64,000 bases of DNA from Candidatus Amarolinea dominans (GTDB lineage: Bacteria; Chloroflexota; Anaerolineae; SSC4; Amarolineaceae). Of this stretch, positions 51,929-61,152 are shown one piece after another (the first letter of the stretch is position 1; the number at the start of each line of letters is the position of its first letter). The stretch lies in contig JADJYJ010000003.1 in the NCBI GenBank assembly GCA_016719785.1, forward strand, positions 310,001 to 374,000. Direction: 5' to 3'. A program made the translations under genes and the position numbers. The notes under the pieces are model-generated. The model saw nothing but the letters and a program-made list of their open reading frames with translations. It searched no databases and had not been told where the DNA came from.

Positions 51929-52621
51929 TCACGTGTCCCGCAGGGACACCGCGGTCGCCCGGCTGAGGAACACCTCCGCGGCTAGGTCGCGGCCCAGGCT
52001 GACCTCGCTGCGGCCCACGCGCAACCGCAATGGGCCGTTGAACGGCGCCACGTCAAGCACCTCCACCGTGGCCTGAGGCACCAACCCAATGGCGGCCAGG
52101 TAGCGCAGATGCGCGGGATCGAGGTCGCTCACCCATTCAATCTTCACCACGTCGCGGGGCTGCGCGCCGGCCAGGGCGATCTGCGAACGCTCCGGCACGG
52201 TCAAATCACGGCTGGGGATGGGATGCCCATGCGGGTCCATCGTCGGCTGCCCCAGCGCCGCGGCCATGCGTTCCTCCAAATCCTCGGAGATGACATGCTC
52301 CAGGCGGTCGGCCTCGGCATGTACCTGGTCCCATGGCATGCCCAGCGCCTCCGCCAGGTAAAGCTCCAGCAGGCGATGATGACGCACGACTTCCAGGGCG
52401 ATCTTTTCGCCGGCCGGCAGCAGCTCCACACCGTGATAGGGCGCATGGCGCACCAGGTTCATCTCTGCCAGACGCTTGACCATGTTGGTCACTGAGGCGG
52501 CGGCCACGCCCAGTCGCCGTGCCAGGGCCGACGTCGTCACGCGGCCCTCATCCTGTTGCAGCAGATAGATTGTCTTCAGGTAGTCTTCGATGGCATGGCT
52601 GGCAACTGTCTCGTTGAGCAT
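51929..52621 (-). CDS. DtxR/MntR-family metal-dependent regulator
   Basis: 230 residues from ATG 52621. N-terminal winged helix (AIEDYLKTIYLLQQDEGRVTTSALARRLGVAAASVTNMVKRLAEMNLV), metal-binding and dimerisation region (HHRLLELYLAEALGMPWDQVHAEADRLEHVISEDLEERM) with His/Glu/Asp ligands, and a C-terminal FeoA/SH3-like domain (ERSQIALAGAQPRDVVKIEWV ... LGRDLAAEVFL). It represses metal-transport genes when Mn or Fe is bound. A palindrome lies just upstream, suggesting autoregulation; no metal transporter is in the window. Confidence 0.9.
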   Translation of the reverse strand: MLNETVASHAIEDYLKTIYLLQQDEGRVTTSALARRLGVAAASVTNMVKRLAEMNLVRHAPYHGVELLPAGEKIALEVVRHHRLLELYLAEALGMPWDQVHAEADRLEHVISEDLEERMAAALGQPTMDPHGHPIPSRDLTVPERSQIALAGAQPRDVVKIEWVSDLDPAHLRYLAAIGLVPQATVEVLDVAPFNGPLRLRVGRSEVSLGRDLAAEVFLSRATAVSLRDT

Positions 52622-52640
52622 GTGGCCTTTTCTCCGCAAA

Positions 52641-52656
52641 TTTAGACTTAACTAAA
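52641..52656 (-). promoter_or_regulatory. MntR-like operator
   Basis: TTTAGACTTAACTAAA, a near-perfect palindrome of the DtxR/MntR type, 20 nt upstream of the regulator's start codon. Confidence 0.6.
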
Positions 52657-52796
52657 TTTTAGATAGACGTGACTGTTTTGTCAAATTGCCTGACTGGAAT
52701 TCGGCTCACATTGCCGCACAGGCCTGACGTGGTATAGACAATCCACATTCATTCTTCGCGTTGCTCGGCGCTTGTGCTGGATGGATGTCGAGGTAA

Positions 52797-53587
52797 ATGA
52801 TGATCGCTATGCCATCGCTGACAAAAAACAACCCATCGGCGCCCACCAACGGCGCGGCCCAGGGCATTGACCTGCCTGGCCTGCTCGACCTGTTGGCGCA
52901 CGGCAGCATCCGCGGACGCCAGGACATCCCCTGGGGATCGAACTACACCTTCCTGGTGCAGATCGAGAAGGCGCCCTTGCGCGCCCTCGCCATCTACAAA
53001 CCGCAGCGCGGCGAAGCCCCCCTATCGGATTTCGCGCCTGGCACGCTGTGCTATCGCGAATATGTGGCTACCTGGTCAGCGCCGCGCTCGATTGGTGGCT
53101 GGTGCCGCCCACGGTGCTGCGCGATGGCCCGCACGGCCTGGGAATGGCACAGTTGTTCGTGGATGCCGACCCTAACGAAACCTACTTCGATCTGCGCGAC
53201 GATCAGTTTGACGAGCAGTTGATGCGCATGGCCGCCTTCGACGTGTTGACCAACAACGCCGATCGCAAGGGCGGGCACGTCCTGCGCGACCGGGGCAGCA
53301 ATCGCCTGTGGGCCATTGACCACGGCCTGACGTTTCACACCGAGTACAAGCTGCGCACCGTCATTTGGGATTTCGCCGGTCAGCCCCTGCCCGCCGGTAT
53401 CGTATCCGACTGCGGCCACCTCCTGAGTCATCTGCAGAAGGGCGAACCTCTCAGCGCGGAGTTGGGCAAGTTGATGAGCCCCGGCGAGCTCAACGCCCTG
53501 CGTCGCCGCACCGAGGCTCTGCTCGCCCATCCTGTCTTTCCCTCTCAACACCCTTCCTACCGCAACATTCCCTGGCCCCCGGTCTAA
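52797..53587 (+). CDS. SCO1664-family kinase-like protein, frameshifted
   Basis: About 263 residues if joined. The 5' part to about 53065 reads LLAHGSIRGRQDIPWGSNYTFLVQ, ALAIYKPQRGEAPLSDFAPGTLCYRE; the 3' part from about 53068 reads YLVSAALDWWLVPPTVLRDGPHGLGMAQLF, DVLTNNADRKGGHVLRD and WAIDHGLTFH. Together they match the PI3/4-kinase-like SCO1664 family, with the N-x-D and D-x-G active-site pattern (NNADRKGGH, AIDHG). One base is missing, or two extra, at 53062-53072. The role of the family is unknown; some members flank phosphoglycerate-mutase-like genes. Confidence 0.8.
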
Positions 53588-53628
53588 GCCGTCTCCCTGC
53601 GTCGCGGGGCCGGGGTCACGCCGGCGTG

Positions 53629-55444
53629 CTACGCCACAAACTGCTGGACGATCATCTCCCGGTACAACCCGCCCTGCGCCAGCAGCGCCGCGTGCTGCCC
53701 TTGTTCGACGATGCGGCCATCCTGCACCACGCAGATGAGATCGGCATGCTGGATCGTGCTCAGGCGGTGCGCGATCACCAGCGCGGTGCGTCCGGTCAGC
53801 AGGCGATCAATCGCGTCTTGAATGAAGGCTTCAGTGACCGTGTCCACACTGGCTGTGGCTTCGTCCAGAATCAGGATGCGCGGATCAGCCAGGGCCGCCC
53901 GCGCCATGCAGATCAGTTGGCGCTGGCCCAGCGACAGATTGGAGCTCCCCTCGGAGACCTTAGTCTGATAACCATCAGGCAGGCTCATGATGAAATCGTG
54001 AATCCGCGCCAGGCTGGCCGCAGCCTGGATCGCCGCCAACGGCGCCTCAGGCCGGCCAAAGGCAATGTTTTCGGCCAACGTGCCAGGAAAGAGGAACGGG
54101 TCCTGCGGCACCAGGCCCATCTGGCTGCGTAGGGAGCGCTGGCCCACATCCCGCACATCCAGGCCGTCAATCCGCACGGCGCCGGCGGTCACGTCGTAGA
54201 AGCGGGCCACCAGGTTGGCGATCGAGGACTTGCCGGCCCCGGTCGGCCCGACGAACGCCACCGTCTGCCCAGCTTCGATGCGCAGACTGATATCGTGCAG
54301 CACCTCAACATCCTCACGGTAGGCAAAGTGAACGTGATCGAGTTCCACAAGGCCGCGAATGGGCGGCATCTCCAGGGCGTCCGGCCGATCGGTCACCTGG
54401 GGAGCGGTGTCCAGAATCTCCAGCACGCGCTCGCCGCCAGCCATGGCGGCCTGCATGGTGGTGTAGAGTTGGCTCAGCTCCTGGATTGGCTCGAAGAAAC
54501 GGGTCACGTAGGCCAGAAAGGCCACAACCACACCCAGGGTCAGGCTGCCGCTGACGACAAAAGCGCCGCCGAAGAACAGCACGACGCACGTCGCCACCAT
54601 GCCCAGGAACTCCACGGTCGGCAAGAAGACAAACGAGAGAGACATGGCCGCCACGTGCGCGTCCCGGTTGATGCGGTTGACCTGGTCAAACTGCTCCTGG
54701 GTCGCATCTTCCTGGGCGAACGCCTGGATCACCCGCATGCCGGACAGATTCTCAGCCAGGTCACCGACCACGGCCGCGATGCCGCTGCGCGTCTGGCGAA
54801 AGGCAACCTGGGCGCGACGGGTGAAGAGGAGCGTCACGAGCAGCATGATGGGCAGTACGCCAAAAGCCAGCAGGGCGAGGCGCGGGCTAAGCGACACCAT
54901 GATGACCACAATGCCAATCAGAAGGACGCTGTCACCCAATAGAGTCACCAGGCCCTGTGAGAGCAGGTCGTTGATCACGCCCACGTCATTCATGACACGC
55001 GAAATGGTGACGCCCACAATGTGCGTGTCATGATAACCGAGCGGCAGGGCCTGTAAATGGCCGAACAGGGCGCGGCGGAGATTGGTGAGGACGCGCAAGC
55101 CAACCCAGGAAAGCAGCCAGCGCTGCCCGGCCGATACCAGGTAGGTCCCGATAAACGTGGCCGCAATCACCAGCGCGGTGCGCCCCAAGCCTGGCCAGAT
55201 CGCCCTGGGCCATGTTCACGTCAATCGCAGTCTTGACCAAGTAGGGTACTGCCAGGCTCAAGAGGGAGGATACGAGCATCAACAGCAGCGCGGCCGCCAT
55301 GTGCGCCCAAAACGGGCGCAAAAAGGCGAGCAGCCGCCGGGCCACGCGGCGGTCGAAGGCGCGGCCTTCCGCGCGTTCACCGAAGCGTTCAAGCGCCATG
55401 CCAGGTCCCATCCGTGGGCCAGGCGCGCCAATTGAAAAACTCAT
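53629..55444 (-). CDS. ABC exporter subunit (membrane plus ATPase domains), frameshifted
   Basis: About 604 residues if joined. The first helix (FLRPFWAHMAAALLLMLVSSLLSLAVPYLVKTAIDVNMAQGDLARL) is in one frame; at about 55193 one extra G in GGGG shifts it, and the protein continues GRTALVIAATFIGTYLVSAGQRWLL. The ATPase has GPTGAGKSS, signature NLSLGQRQLICMARA and Walker B ILILDEATASVD, and ends at 53629. Start 55444 overlaps the stop of the partner ABC gene (ATGA), so the two form a heterodimeric exporter for lipids, peptides or drugs. Confidence 0.85.
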
Positions 55445-57265
55445 GGGGTCACCGCCGCCCCGGTTTCAACACCGGCGGCCCTTTCCTGCGGTCTGAACTG
55501 GCGTTGGTAAATCGCCACATACAACTCGGACGTGCGCAGCAACTCGTCGTGTGTCCCGCGCGCCGTGATTCGTCCGCCGTCCAGCACCAGGATCTGATCG
55601 GCCATGCGAATCGTGCTCAGGCGCTGGGCAATGACGAACGAGGTGCGCCCGGTCATTAGACGCGCCAGCGCGACCTGGATCAGCCGTTCGGTGTCCGAGT
55701 CCACACTGGCGGTAGCATCGTCGAAGATGAGGATGTGCGGGTCTTTGAGCAACGCGCGTGCAATGGCGACGCGCTGCTTCTGGCCACCAGAGAGGGTGAC
55801 GCCCCGCTCGCCCACGGTCGTGTCGTAGCCCTGCGGCATTTCCATGATGAAGTCGTGAGCCTGGGCCGCCTGGGCCGCGGCCATGATTTCCTGTTCGCTG
55901 GCGTCTGGCCGGCCAAAGGCGATGTTCGCCCGCATCGTGGCGGCAAAGAGGGTCGTCTCCTGCAGCACGATGCCGATCTGATCGCGCAACGAATTGAGCT
56001 GCACCGCGGATGTCATGGCCGTCCACGGTGATTCGCCCGTGCGTGGGGTCGTAGAAACGGGGTATGAGGTTGATGATGGACGATTTGCCAGAACCGGTGG
56101 GGCCAAGCAGGGCAATGACCTGCCCCGGCCGCGCTTCGAATGAAACATCGTTGAGCACCTGGTGGCGCCCGAAGTAGCTGAAGGAGACGTGCTCGAAGCG
56201 CACATGACCGCGGATGGGCGGGAGAGCCGGCGCGCCCGGCGTATCAGTCACTTCTGAGCGGGCGTCGAGGATTTCAAAAATGCGTTCACCGCCGGCGGCC
56301 GCGGTCACCAGGGCCGGCAAGATCATGCCGAGGCGGCGCACCGGCTGGATCAAGAGACCCATGTAGGTGGAAAAAGCCACCAGTTCCCCAAGCGTCAGTC
56401 GCCCACCGACGACCAACGAGCCGCCGTACCAGATGATGAATACCGTGCCCAGGTTGGCGACCAGATCGAGAAAGGGCATGTTGAGCGCCTGCATGCGGGC
56501 AGCCCGGGCCGACAGGTCAAACCAACGATCGTTTTCGACGTCGAAACGGGTCATTTCGGCCGGCTCCTGCGCGAATGCTTTCACCACGCGTGCGCCGCGC
56601 AGGTTTTGCTCCAGGTAGGTAGTCAGGACAGCCAACTGCTGCTGAACGGCCAGGGAGACAGGTCGAAAGGCACGGCCAAAGCGCATGGCCCAATAGGCCA
56701 GGAGCGGCATCGTCCACAAAGCTAAGAACGTGAGGTAGGGGTTCATCAGGGCCTGGAAAACGATCGCCCCCAACAGCAGGATCAGCCCTTCGGCCAGCCG
56801 CAGGAACGCGCGCCCGGTCACGAAGCGAATGCGATCAACATCCTGAATGGCGCGGGAGAGGAGCTGCCCTACCTGGGCGCGGTCGTGATAGGAGAAAGAA
56901 AGAGCCGCCAGCTTCCGATAGAGCGCGTTGCGCAGATCGTAGGCCACACCCTGCGAGGCGATCTCGGTCCAGCGGCCGGTCAGAAAGGCCAGGATACTCT
57001 TGATCGCCGTCAAGCCCAGGATGGCAAAGACGGCGAAGCGCAAGACGTCGAGTTCAGCGCCGCGCACCCCGCGGTCAATTGCGATGCGGATGATCTGAGG
57101 CGTCACCAGGGTCAGTGCGCTGGTGACAAGCAAGACCAGGTAAGCCGCGCCCGTCAGTTTCCCGTAGGGTCGAAGATAGCCCATGCAGCGCATCAGGATG
57201 CGCACGGCGCCAGGCGGTAGGCCCGACGCAGGAGGCGGATTCGTGGTTATGATCATGCCAGGCAT
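55441..57265 (-). CDS. ABC exporter subunit (membrane plus ATPase domains), frameshifted
   Basis: About 608 residues if joined. Six membrane helices at the N-terminus (YLVLLVTSALTLVTPQIIRIAIDRGV onward), then GPTGSGKSSIINLIPRFYDPTHGRITVDGHDIR. At about 56010 the frame changes; it resumes AVQLNSLRDQIGIVLQETTLFAATMRANIAFGRPD, signature TLSGGQKQRVAIARALLKD, Walker B ILIFDDATASVDSDTE and the H-loop region. The ATG at 57265 is chosen because upstream sequence is not protein-like; its ribosome-binding site is weak. First gene of the exporter pair. Confidence 0.82.
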
Positions 57266-57392
57266 CCCGTGACTATTTGCCACACAGCGGGCCGCTTGCC
57301 GCACTGCGCCATATGCAGAGGTTGGGTCAATCCTTGTCCGGTCACAGGCGGCAGTATAGCACGCCGGGCAACGTTGGACAAGAGGTCCGCTC

Positions 57393-57425
57393 AGACTTCC
57401 GAAGTCTCGCAGACTTCGGAAGTCT
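57393..57425. repeat. Double palindrome AGACTTCCGAAGTCT / AGACTTCGGAAGTCT
   Basis: Two 15-bp near-palindromes (57393-57407, 57411-57425) separated by CGC and reverse complements of each other, giving a 33-bp perfect inverted repeat between the divergent ABC and dehydrogenase operons. No gene in 57266-57685. Confidence 0.85.
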
Positions 57426-57526
57426 CTTGTTGCCACAGACACGGCAAAACTCCTGGCGATGCTTGGGGTTTTTACTGGTTGTTTGCGCAAGAGGCAATAG
57501 GGCTTACAATCGTACACGGCGATGTG

Positions 57527-57631
57527 TGATATACTTCTGCGCTGGCTGCGCCGGAGCGCGCAGGCCGCGGGAGGACATTCGACCCGCACGTCACCGAAGA
57601 CGTGCCTACCGTCCAGGGCGACCGCCTGGAC
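57527..57631 (+). promoter_or_regulatory. Promoter and structured leader of the 2-oxoacid dehydrogenase operon
   Basis: Extended -10 TGATATACT at 57527-57535 begins a leader of about 145 nt with two consecutive perfect 7-bp hairpins: GCACGTC-N6-GACGTGC (57586-57605) and GTCCAGG-N7-CCTGGAC (57611-57631). No clear -35 at 17 nt. Possibly a regulatory RNA element. Confidence 0.5.
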
Positions 57632-57685
57632 AGCATCAACGACGATCAGAAGAAGACGGATGGAAGATAGAATGAGGAAGACAGA

Positions 57686-58723
57686 ATGACCGAGGAAGGT
57701 ACCGTAATGGCGGCGTTACTGCCAGACCAGTTTGTCACCCACGACTATGCTGGTGACTTGAGCAGCGACCAATTGCTGGCGATGCTGGAGAGCATGGTGC
57801 TCTCACGCAAACTCGACGAGCGCATGTGGGTGCTGAATCGCCAGGGCAAAGTCCCCTTTCACATTTCGGGCATGGGCCACGAGGCCTGCCAGGTTGGTAT
57901 GGCTTTCGCCATGCGGCCAGGCTACGATTGGCTGCACCCTTACTACCGGGATATTGCCTTCAACCTGGCGCTGGGCGCCACCCCGACCGATCTCATGCTG
58001 CCGCTCTTTGGCAAGGCTGAAGACCCGAGCAGCGGTGGCCGTCAGATGCCGGCGCACTTTGGCAACCGCAAACTGCGCATCGTCAGCGGCTCCAGCCCTG
58101 TGGCGACACAGATTCCCCAGGCGGCAGGCATGGCCTTTGCCGCCAAACTGCGCGGACTCGACGAGGTGGTGGTGACTTGCTTTGGTGAGGGCAGCACCAG
58201 CCAGGGCGATTTCCACGAGGGCCTGAACTGGGCCGGCATCCACAAGCTGGCGGTGATCTTCTTGTGCCAGAATAATCAGTACGCGATTTCGGTGCCCATG
58301 TCCAAGCAGATGGCGGTGGAAAACGTGGCCGATCGCGGCTACGCCTATGGCATGCCCGGCGTCATCTACGACGGCAACGACCTGCTCGAAGCGTACAACG
58401 TCTCGGCCGAAGCCGTGGCCCGCGCCCGCCGCGGGGGCGGGCCAACCCTGCTGGAGGCCAAGACCTACCGGCCGGTGCCCCATTCGTCCGACGATGACGA
58501 CCGCAGTTACCGCAGCCGTGAAGAGGTGGAGGAGTGGAAGCACAAGGACCCGATCCAGCGCTTCGAGAAGACGCTCCTGGCCCGCGGCGCGCTGACCGCG
58601 GCCCAGCGTGATGAGATGGCGGCCCGCGTGGCGGCCAGCGTAGATGCGGCGACCGAGTACAGCATGGCCGCAGCCTATCCCAAACCGGAAGACGCGCTCT
58701 TCCCCGTCTTTGGCAGGATGTGA
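57686..58723 (+). CDS. 2-oxoacid dehydrogenase E1 alpha subunit
   Basis: 345 residues. HPYYRDIAFNLALG and GRQMPAHFGNRKLRIVSGSSPVATQIPQAAG are typical of branched-chain/pyruvate E1 alpha, and CFGEGSTSQGDFHEGLNWAGIHKLAVIFLCQNNQYAIS holds the thiamin-diphosphate motif GDG-like (GEG) to NN. The phosphorylation loop region YRPVPHSSDDDDRSYRSREEVEEWK follows. With E1 beta it decarboxylates a 2-oxoacid; the 'SSDDD' loop and AHFG favour a branched-chain or broad-range enzyme. First gene of a four-gene operon; cytosolic. Confidence 0.9.
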   Translation: MTEEGTVMAALLPDQFVTHDYAGDLSSDQLLAMLESMVLSRKLDERMWVLNRQGKVPFHISGMGHEACQVGMAFAMRPGYDWLHPYYRDIAFNLALGATPTDLMLPLFGKAEDPSSGGRQMPAHFGNRKLRIVSGSSPVATQIPQAAGMAFAAKLRGLDEVVVTCFGEGSTSQGDFHEGLNWAGIHKLAVIFLCQNNQYAISVPMSKQMAVENVADRGYAYGMPGVIYDGNDLLEAYNVSAEAVARARRGGGPTLLEAKTYRPVPHSSDDDDRSYRSREEVEEWKHKDPIQRFEKTLLARGALTAAQRDEMAARVAASVDAATEYSMAAAYPKPEDALFPVFGRM

Positions 58724-58731
58724 GGCAACCC

Positions 58732-59715
58732 ATGGCGATCAAAACAAATATCGAAGCCCTCCGCGACACCATGGCGCAAGAGATGCGCCGTGATCCGACC
58801 ATCATCATCACCGGCGAAGACGTCGGCCCGCGCGGCGGCGTCTTTCGCGCCACCCAGGGCCTGTTTGCTGAATTCGGCCCTGATCGGGTGATTGACAGCC
58901 CGCTCTCCGAGCTTTCCATCATCGCAGTTGGCATCGGCATGGCGCTGAATGGTCTGCGCCCCATCTGCGAGATTCAATTTGCCGATTTCATCTTTCCCGC
59001 GTTCAATCAGATTGTCAGCGAAGCCGCGCGCTTTCGTTACCGCTCCAACGGCGAGTTCCCCGTGCCCATGCTGATACGGGCGCCGTATGGTGGGGGTATC
59101 AGCGGCGGGCTTTATCATTCGCAGTCCATCGAGGCCTTTTTCTGCCACATGCCCGGCCTGTACGTGGTGGCGCCCAGCACCCCCTACGACATGCAGGGGC
59201 TGCTGCGCGCCGCTCTGCGCTCGCCCGACCCGGTGCTGTTCCTGGAACACAAGAAGACCTATCGCCTGATCAAAGGCGAGGCGCCGGAGGGCGATTACGT
59301 GGTGCCGATTGGCAAGGCGGATATCAAGCGCCCCGGCCGTGACCTGACCGTCATCGCCTATGGCCTGATGCTGCACGAGGCGCTGTCTGCAGCCGAGATG
59401 GTTGCGCCCGAAGGCATCGAGGTCGAGGTGGTTGACCTGCGCACCCTGGCCCCGCTCGACAAACAGACGATCCTGGACTCGGTGAAAAAGACCAGCAAGG
59501 TGGTCATCGTGCATGAAGACACCAAGACCGGCGGTCTGGCCGGCGAGATCTCGGCGATCATCGCCGAAGAGGCCTTCGAGCACCTGGACGGCCCCATCAC
59601 GCGGGTGTGTGCGCCCGACGTGCCCGGCGTGCCTTTCAGCCATCCGATGCAGGACTTCTACATGCCCAACGCGAACAAGATCGCCGCGGCCATTCGCCAA
59701 TTGGCGGCCTACTGA
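58732..59715 (+). CDS. 2-oxoacid dehydrogenase E1 beta subunit
   Basis: 327 residues from ATG 58732, 8 nt after the E1 alpha stop, with GAGG upstream; the longer in-frame start is rejected. GEDVGPRGGVFRATQGL, SPLSELSIIAVGIGMALNG, EIQFADFIFPAFNQIVSEAA and LLRAALRSPDPVLFLEHKK are standard for the transketolase-like beta chain. It completes the thiamin-diphosphate site. Confidence 0.92.
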   Translation: MAIKTNIEALRDTMAQEMRRDPTIIITGEDVGPRGGVFRATQGLFAEFGPDRVIDSPLSELSIIAVGIGMALNGLRPICEIQFADFIFPAFNQIVSEAARFRYRSNGEFPVPMLIRAPYGGGISGGLYHSQSIEAFFCHMPGLYVVAPSTPYDMQGLLRAALRSPDPVLFLEHKKTYRLIKGEAPEGDYVVPIGKADIKRPGRDLTVIAYGLMLHEALSAAEMVAPEGIEVEVVDLRTLAPLDKQTILDSVKKTSKVVIVHEDTKTGGLAGEISAIIAEEAFEHLDGPITRVCAPDVPGVPFSHPMQDFYMPNANKIAAAIRQLAAY

Positions 59716-59736
59716 GCGCCGCGGGGAGAACCGAAC

Positions 59737-61107
59737 ATGGCAACTAAAATCCTGATGCCCCAACTGGGCGAGAGCGTGGTCGAAGGCACCGTCAGCCGCT
59801 GGCGCGTGCAGGTGGGTGACCAGGTCAAGCAGTATGACGTGCTGCTGGAAGTATCCACCGACAAGGTGGATACCGAAATTCCTTCGCCCGTCGCCGGCAC
59901 GGTGCTCAGCATCGTCGCGGCCGACGGCGAGACCGTCAAGGCCGGCGCGCTGATTGCCCTCATCGGCCAGCCAGGCGAGGACATCGGCGCGGCGCCCGCG
60001 CCCGCGCCCCAAGCGGCGGATCGGGCCGCAACCTCGGCAGATGGCGCACCCCCCTGCGTTTTTTCCGAAAACGCATTGGCCGTCGCGGCGCTGGACGAAT
60101 CACGCCGCCTGTCGCCGGTCGTCGCCAAGATGGCAACCGAGCATGGCATTGACATCGCGCAAGTCCCAGGCACCGGGCTTGGCGGCCGCGTCACCAAAAA
60201 GGACGTGCTGACTTATCTTGAGCGACGTGACCTGGCCGAGCCGGCGCCCGCCCTGCCCACGCTCATGCCCTGGGAAATGCCGGGCAGCGGTGATCTGTTC
60301 AAGCCGGCCGCCCCCTGGTCAGCACCCGCAGCCAGCGCGACCGCCAGCGAACGCCCTGCGCCCATGCCGCCGGCCGCGGCCGCGCCCGTCGTTTCACGCC
60401 CGCCTGCGGCTGTCAGCAGGGCGGGCATGGCCGATGAAGAGCTCATGCCGCTGAGCGCCATGCGACGCAGCATCGCCAGGCACATGGTCGCCAGCAAGTT
60501 CACGGCGCCGCACGTCACCACCGTGTTCGAGGCCGATCTCAGCCAGGTCGTCGCGCACCGGAACGCGGTCAAGGCGGACTACGAGCGGTTGGGCGTCAAG
60601 CTGACCTTCACGCCGTACTTCGTGCAGGCGGTGGTCGCGGCGCTCAAGGCGCATCCGCAGGTCAACGCCTCGTTCAGCGAGGAGGCGTTGATCCTGAAGA
60701 AGCGCGTGCATATCGGCGTGGCGGTGGACATCGGCGATGGCCTGCTGGTGCCGGTGGTGAAGGACGCGGATGACTTGACCCTCAAGGGCCTGGCGCGCAC
60801 GATCGCCGATCTGGCCGAGCGGGCGCGCACGCGCAAGCTGACGCCTGACGAGCTGGCCGGCAGCACCTTCACGATTACCAACCACGGCGTTTCCGGCAGC
60901 CTGTTCGCGACGCCCATCATCAACCAGCCCAACGTGGGCATCCTGGGCGTGGGCGCGATTCAGAAGCGCGTGGTGGTCGTCGGCGACGCCATCGCCATCC
61001 GGCCCATGTGCTATCTATCGTTTACCTTCGATCATCGCGCCCTGGATGGCGCGCTGGCCGATCACTTTGCCGCGGCAGTCGTCAAACACCTGGAAACGTG
61101 GCGGTGA
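59737..61107 (+). CDS. 2-oxoacid dehydrogenase E2 (dihydrolipoyl acyltransferase)
   Basis: 456 residues. One lipoyl domain (residues 1-80; lipoyl Lys43 in STDKVDTEIPSP), a Pro/Ala linker, an E3/E1-binding domain at about 122-160 (LSPVVAKMATEHGIDIAQVPGTGLGGRVTKKDV), a second flexible linker and the catalytic domain from about 230 (MPLSAMRRSIARHMVASK ... SFTFDHRALDGALADHF) with the active-site HRxxDG. Forms the core of the complex. It lies 21 nt after E1 beta. Confidence 0.92.
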   Translation: MATKILMPQLGESVVEGTVSRWRVQVGDQVKQYDVLLEVSTDKVDTEIPSPVAGTVLSIVAADGETVKAGALIALIGQPGEDIGAAPAPAPQAADRAATSADGAPPCVFSENALAVAALDESRRLSPVVAKMATEHGIDIAQVPGTGLGGRVTKKDVLTYLERRDLAEPAPALPTLMPWEMPGSGDLFKPAAPWSAPAASATASERPAPMPPAAAAPVVSRPPAAVSRAGMADEELMPLSAMRRSIARHMVASKFTAPHVTTVFEADLSQVVAHRNAVKADYERLGVKLTFTPYFVQAVVAALKAHPQVNASFSEEALILKKRVHIGVAVDIGDGLLVPVVKDADDLTLKGLARTIADLAERARTRKLTPDELAGSTFTITNHGVSGSLFATPIINQPNVGILGVGAIQKRVVVVGDAIAIRPMCYLSFTFDHRALDGALADHFAAAVVKHLETWR

Positions 61108-61138
61108 TTTGCACTTTGTACTTTGCACTTTGCACTAT
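61108..61138. repeat. GCACTTT/GTACTTT heptad repeat between E2 and E3
   Basis: Four heptads (GCACTTT, GTACTTT, GCACTTT, GCACTAT), the reverse complement of the family at 1933-2028, inserted in the 45-nt gap inside the operon. Confidence 0.8.
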
Positions 61139-61152
61139 TAACGGAGTGACGC

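Noticed and set aside
57266..57589. N-terminal extension of the ABC exporter upstream of 57265
   Set aside because: The sequence includes the palindromic repeat and a promoter region for the opposite operon, and the residues are not like an exporter N-terminus.
57572..57664. Peptide-like frame FDPHVTEDVPTVQGDRLDS in the dehydrogenase leader
   Set aside because: Looks protein-like but has no start codon or ribosome-binding site and coincides with two hairpins; could be a gene-end remnant but not supportable.
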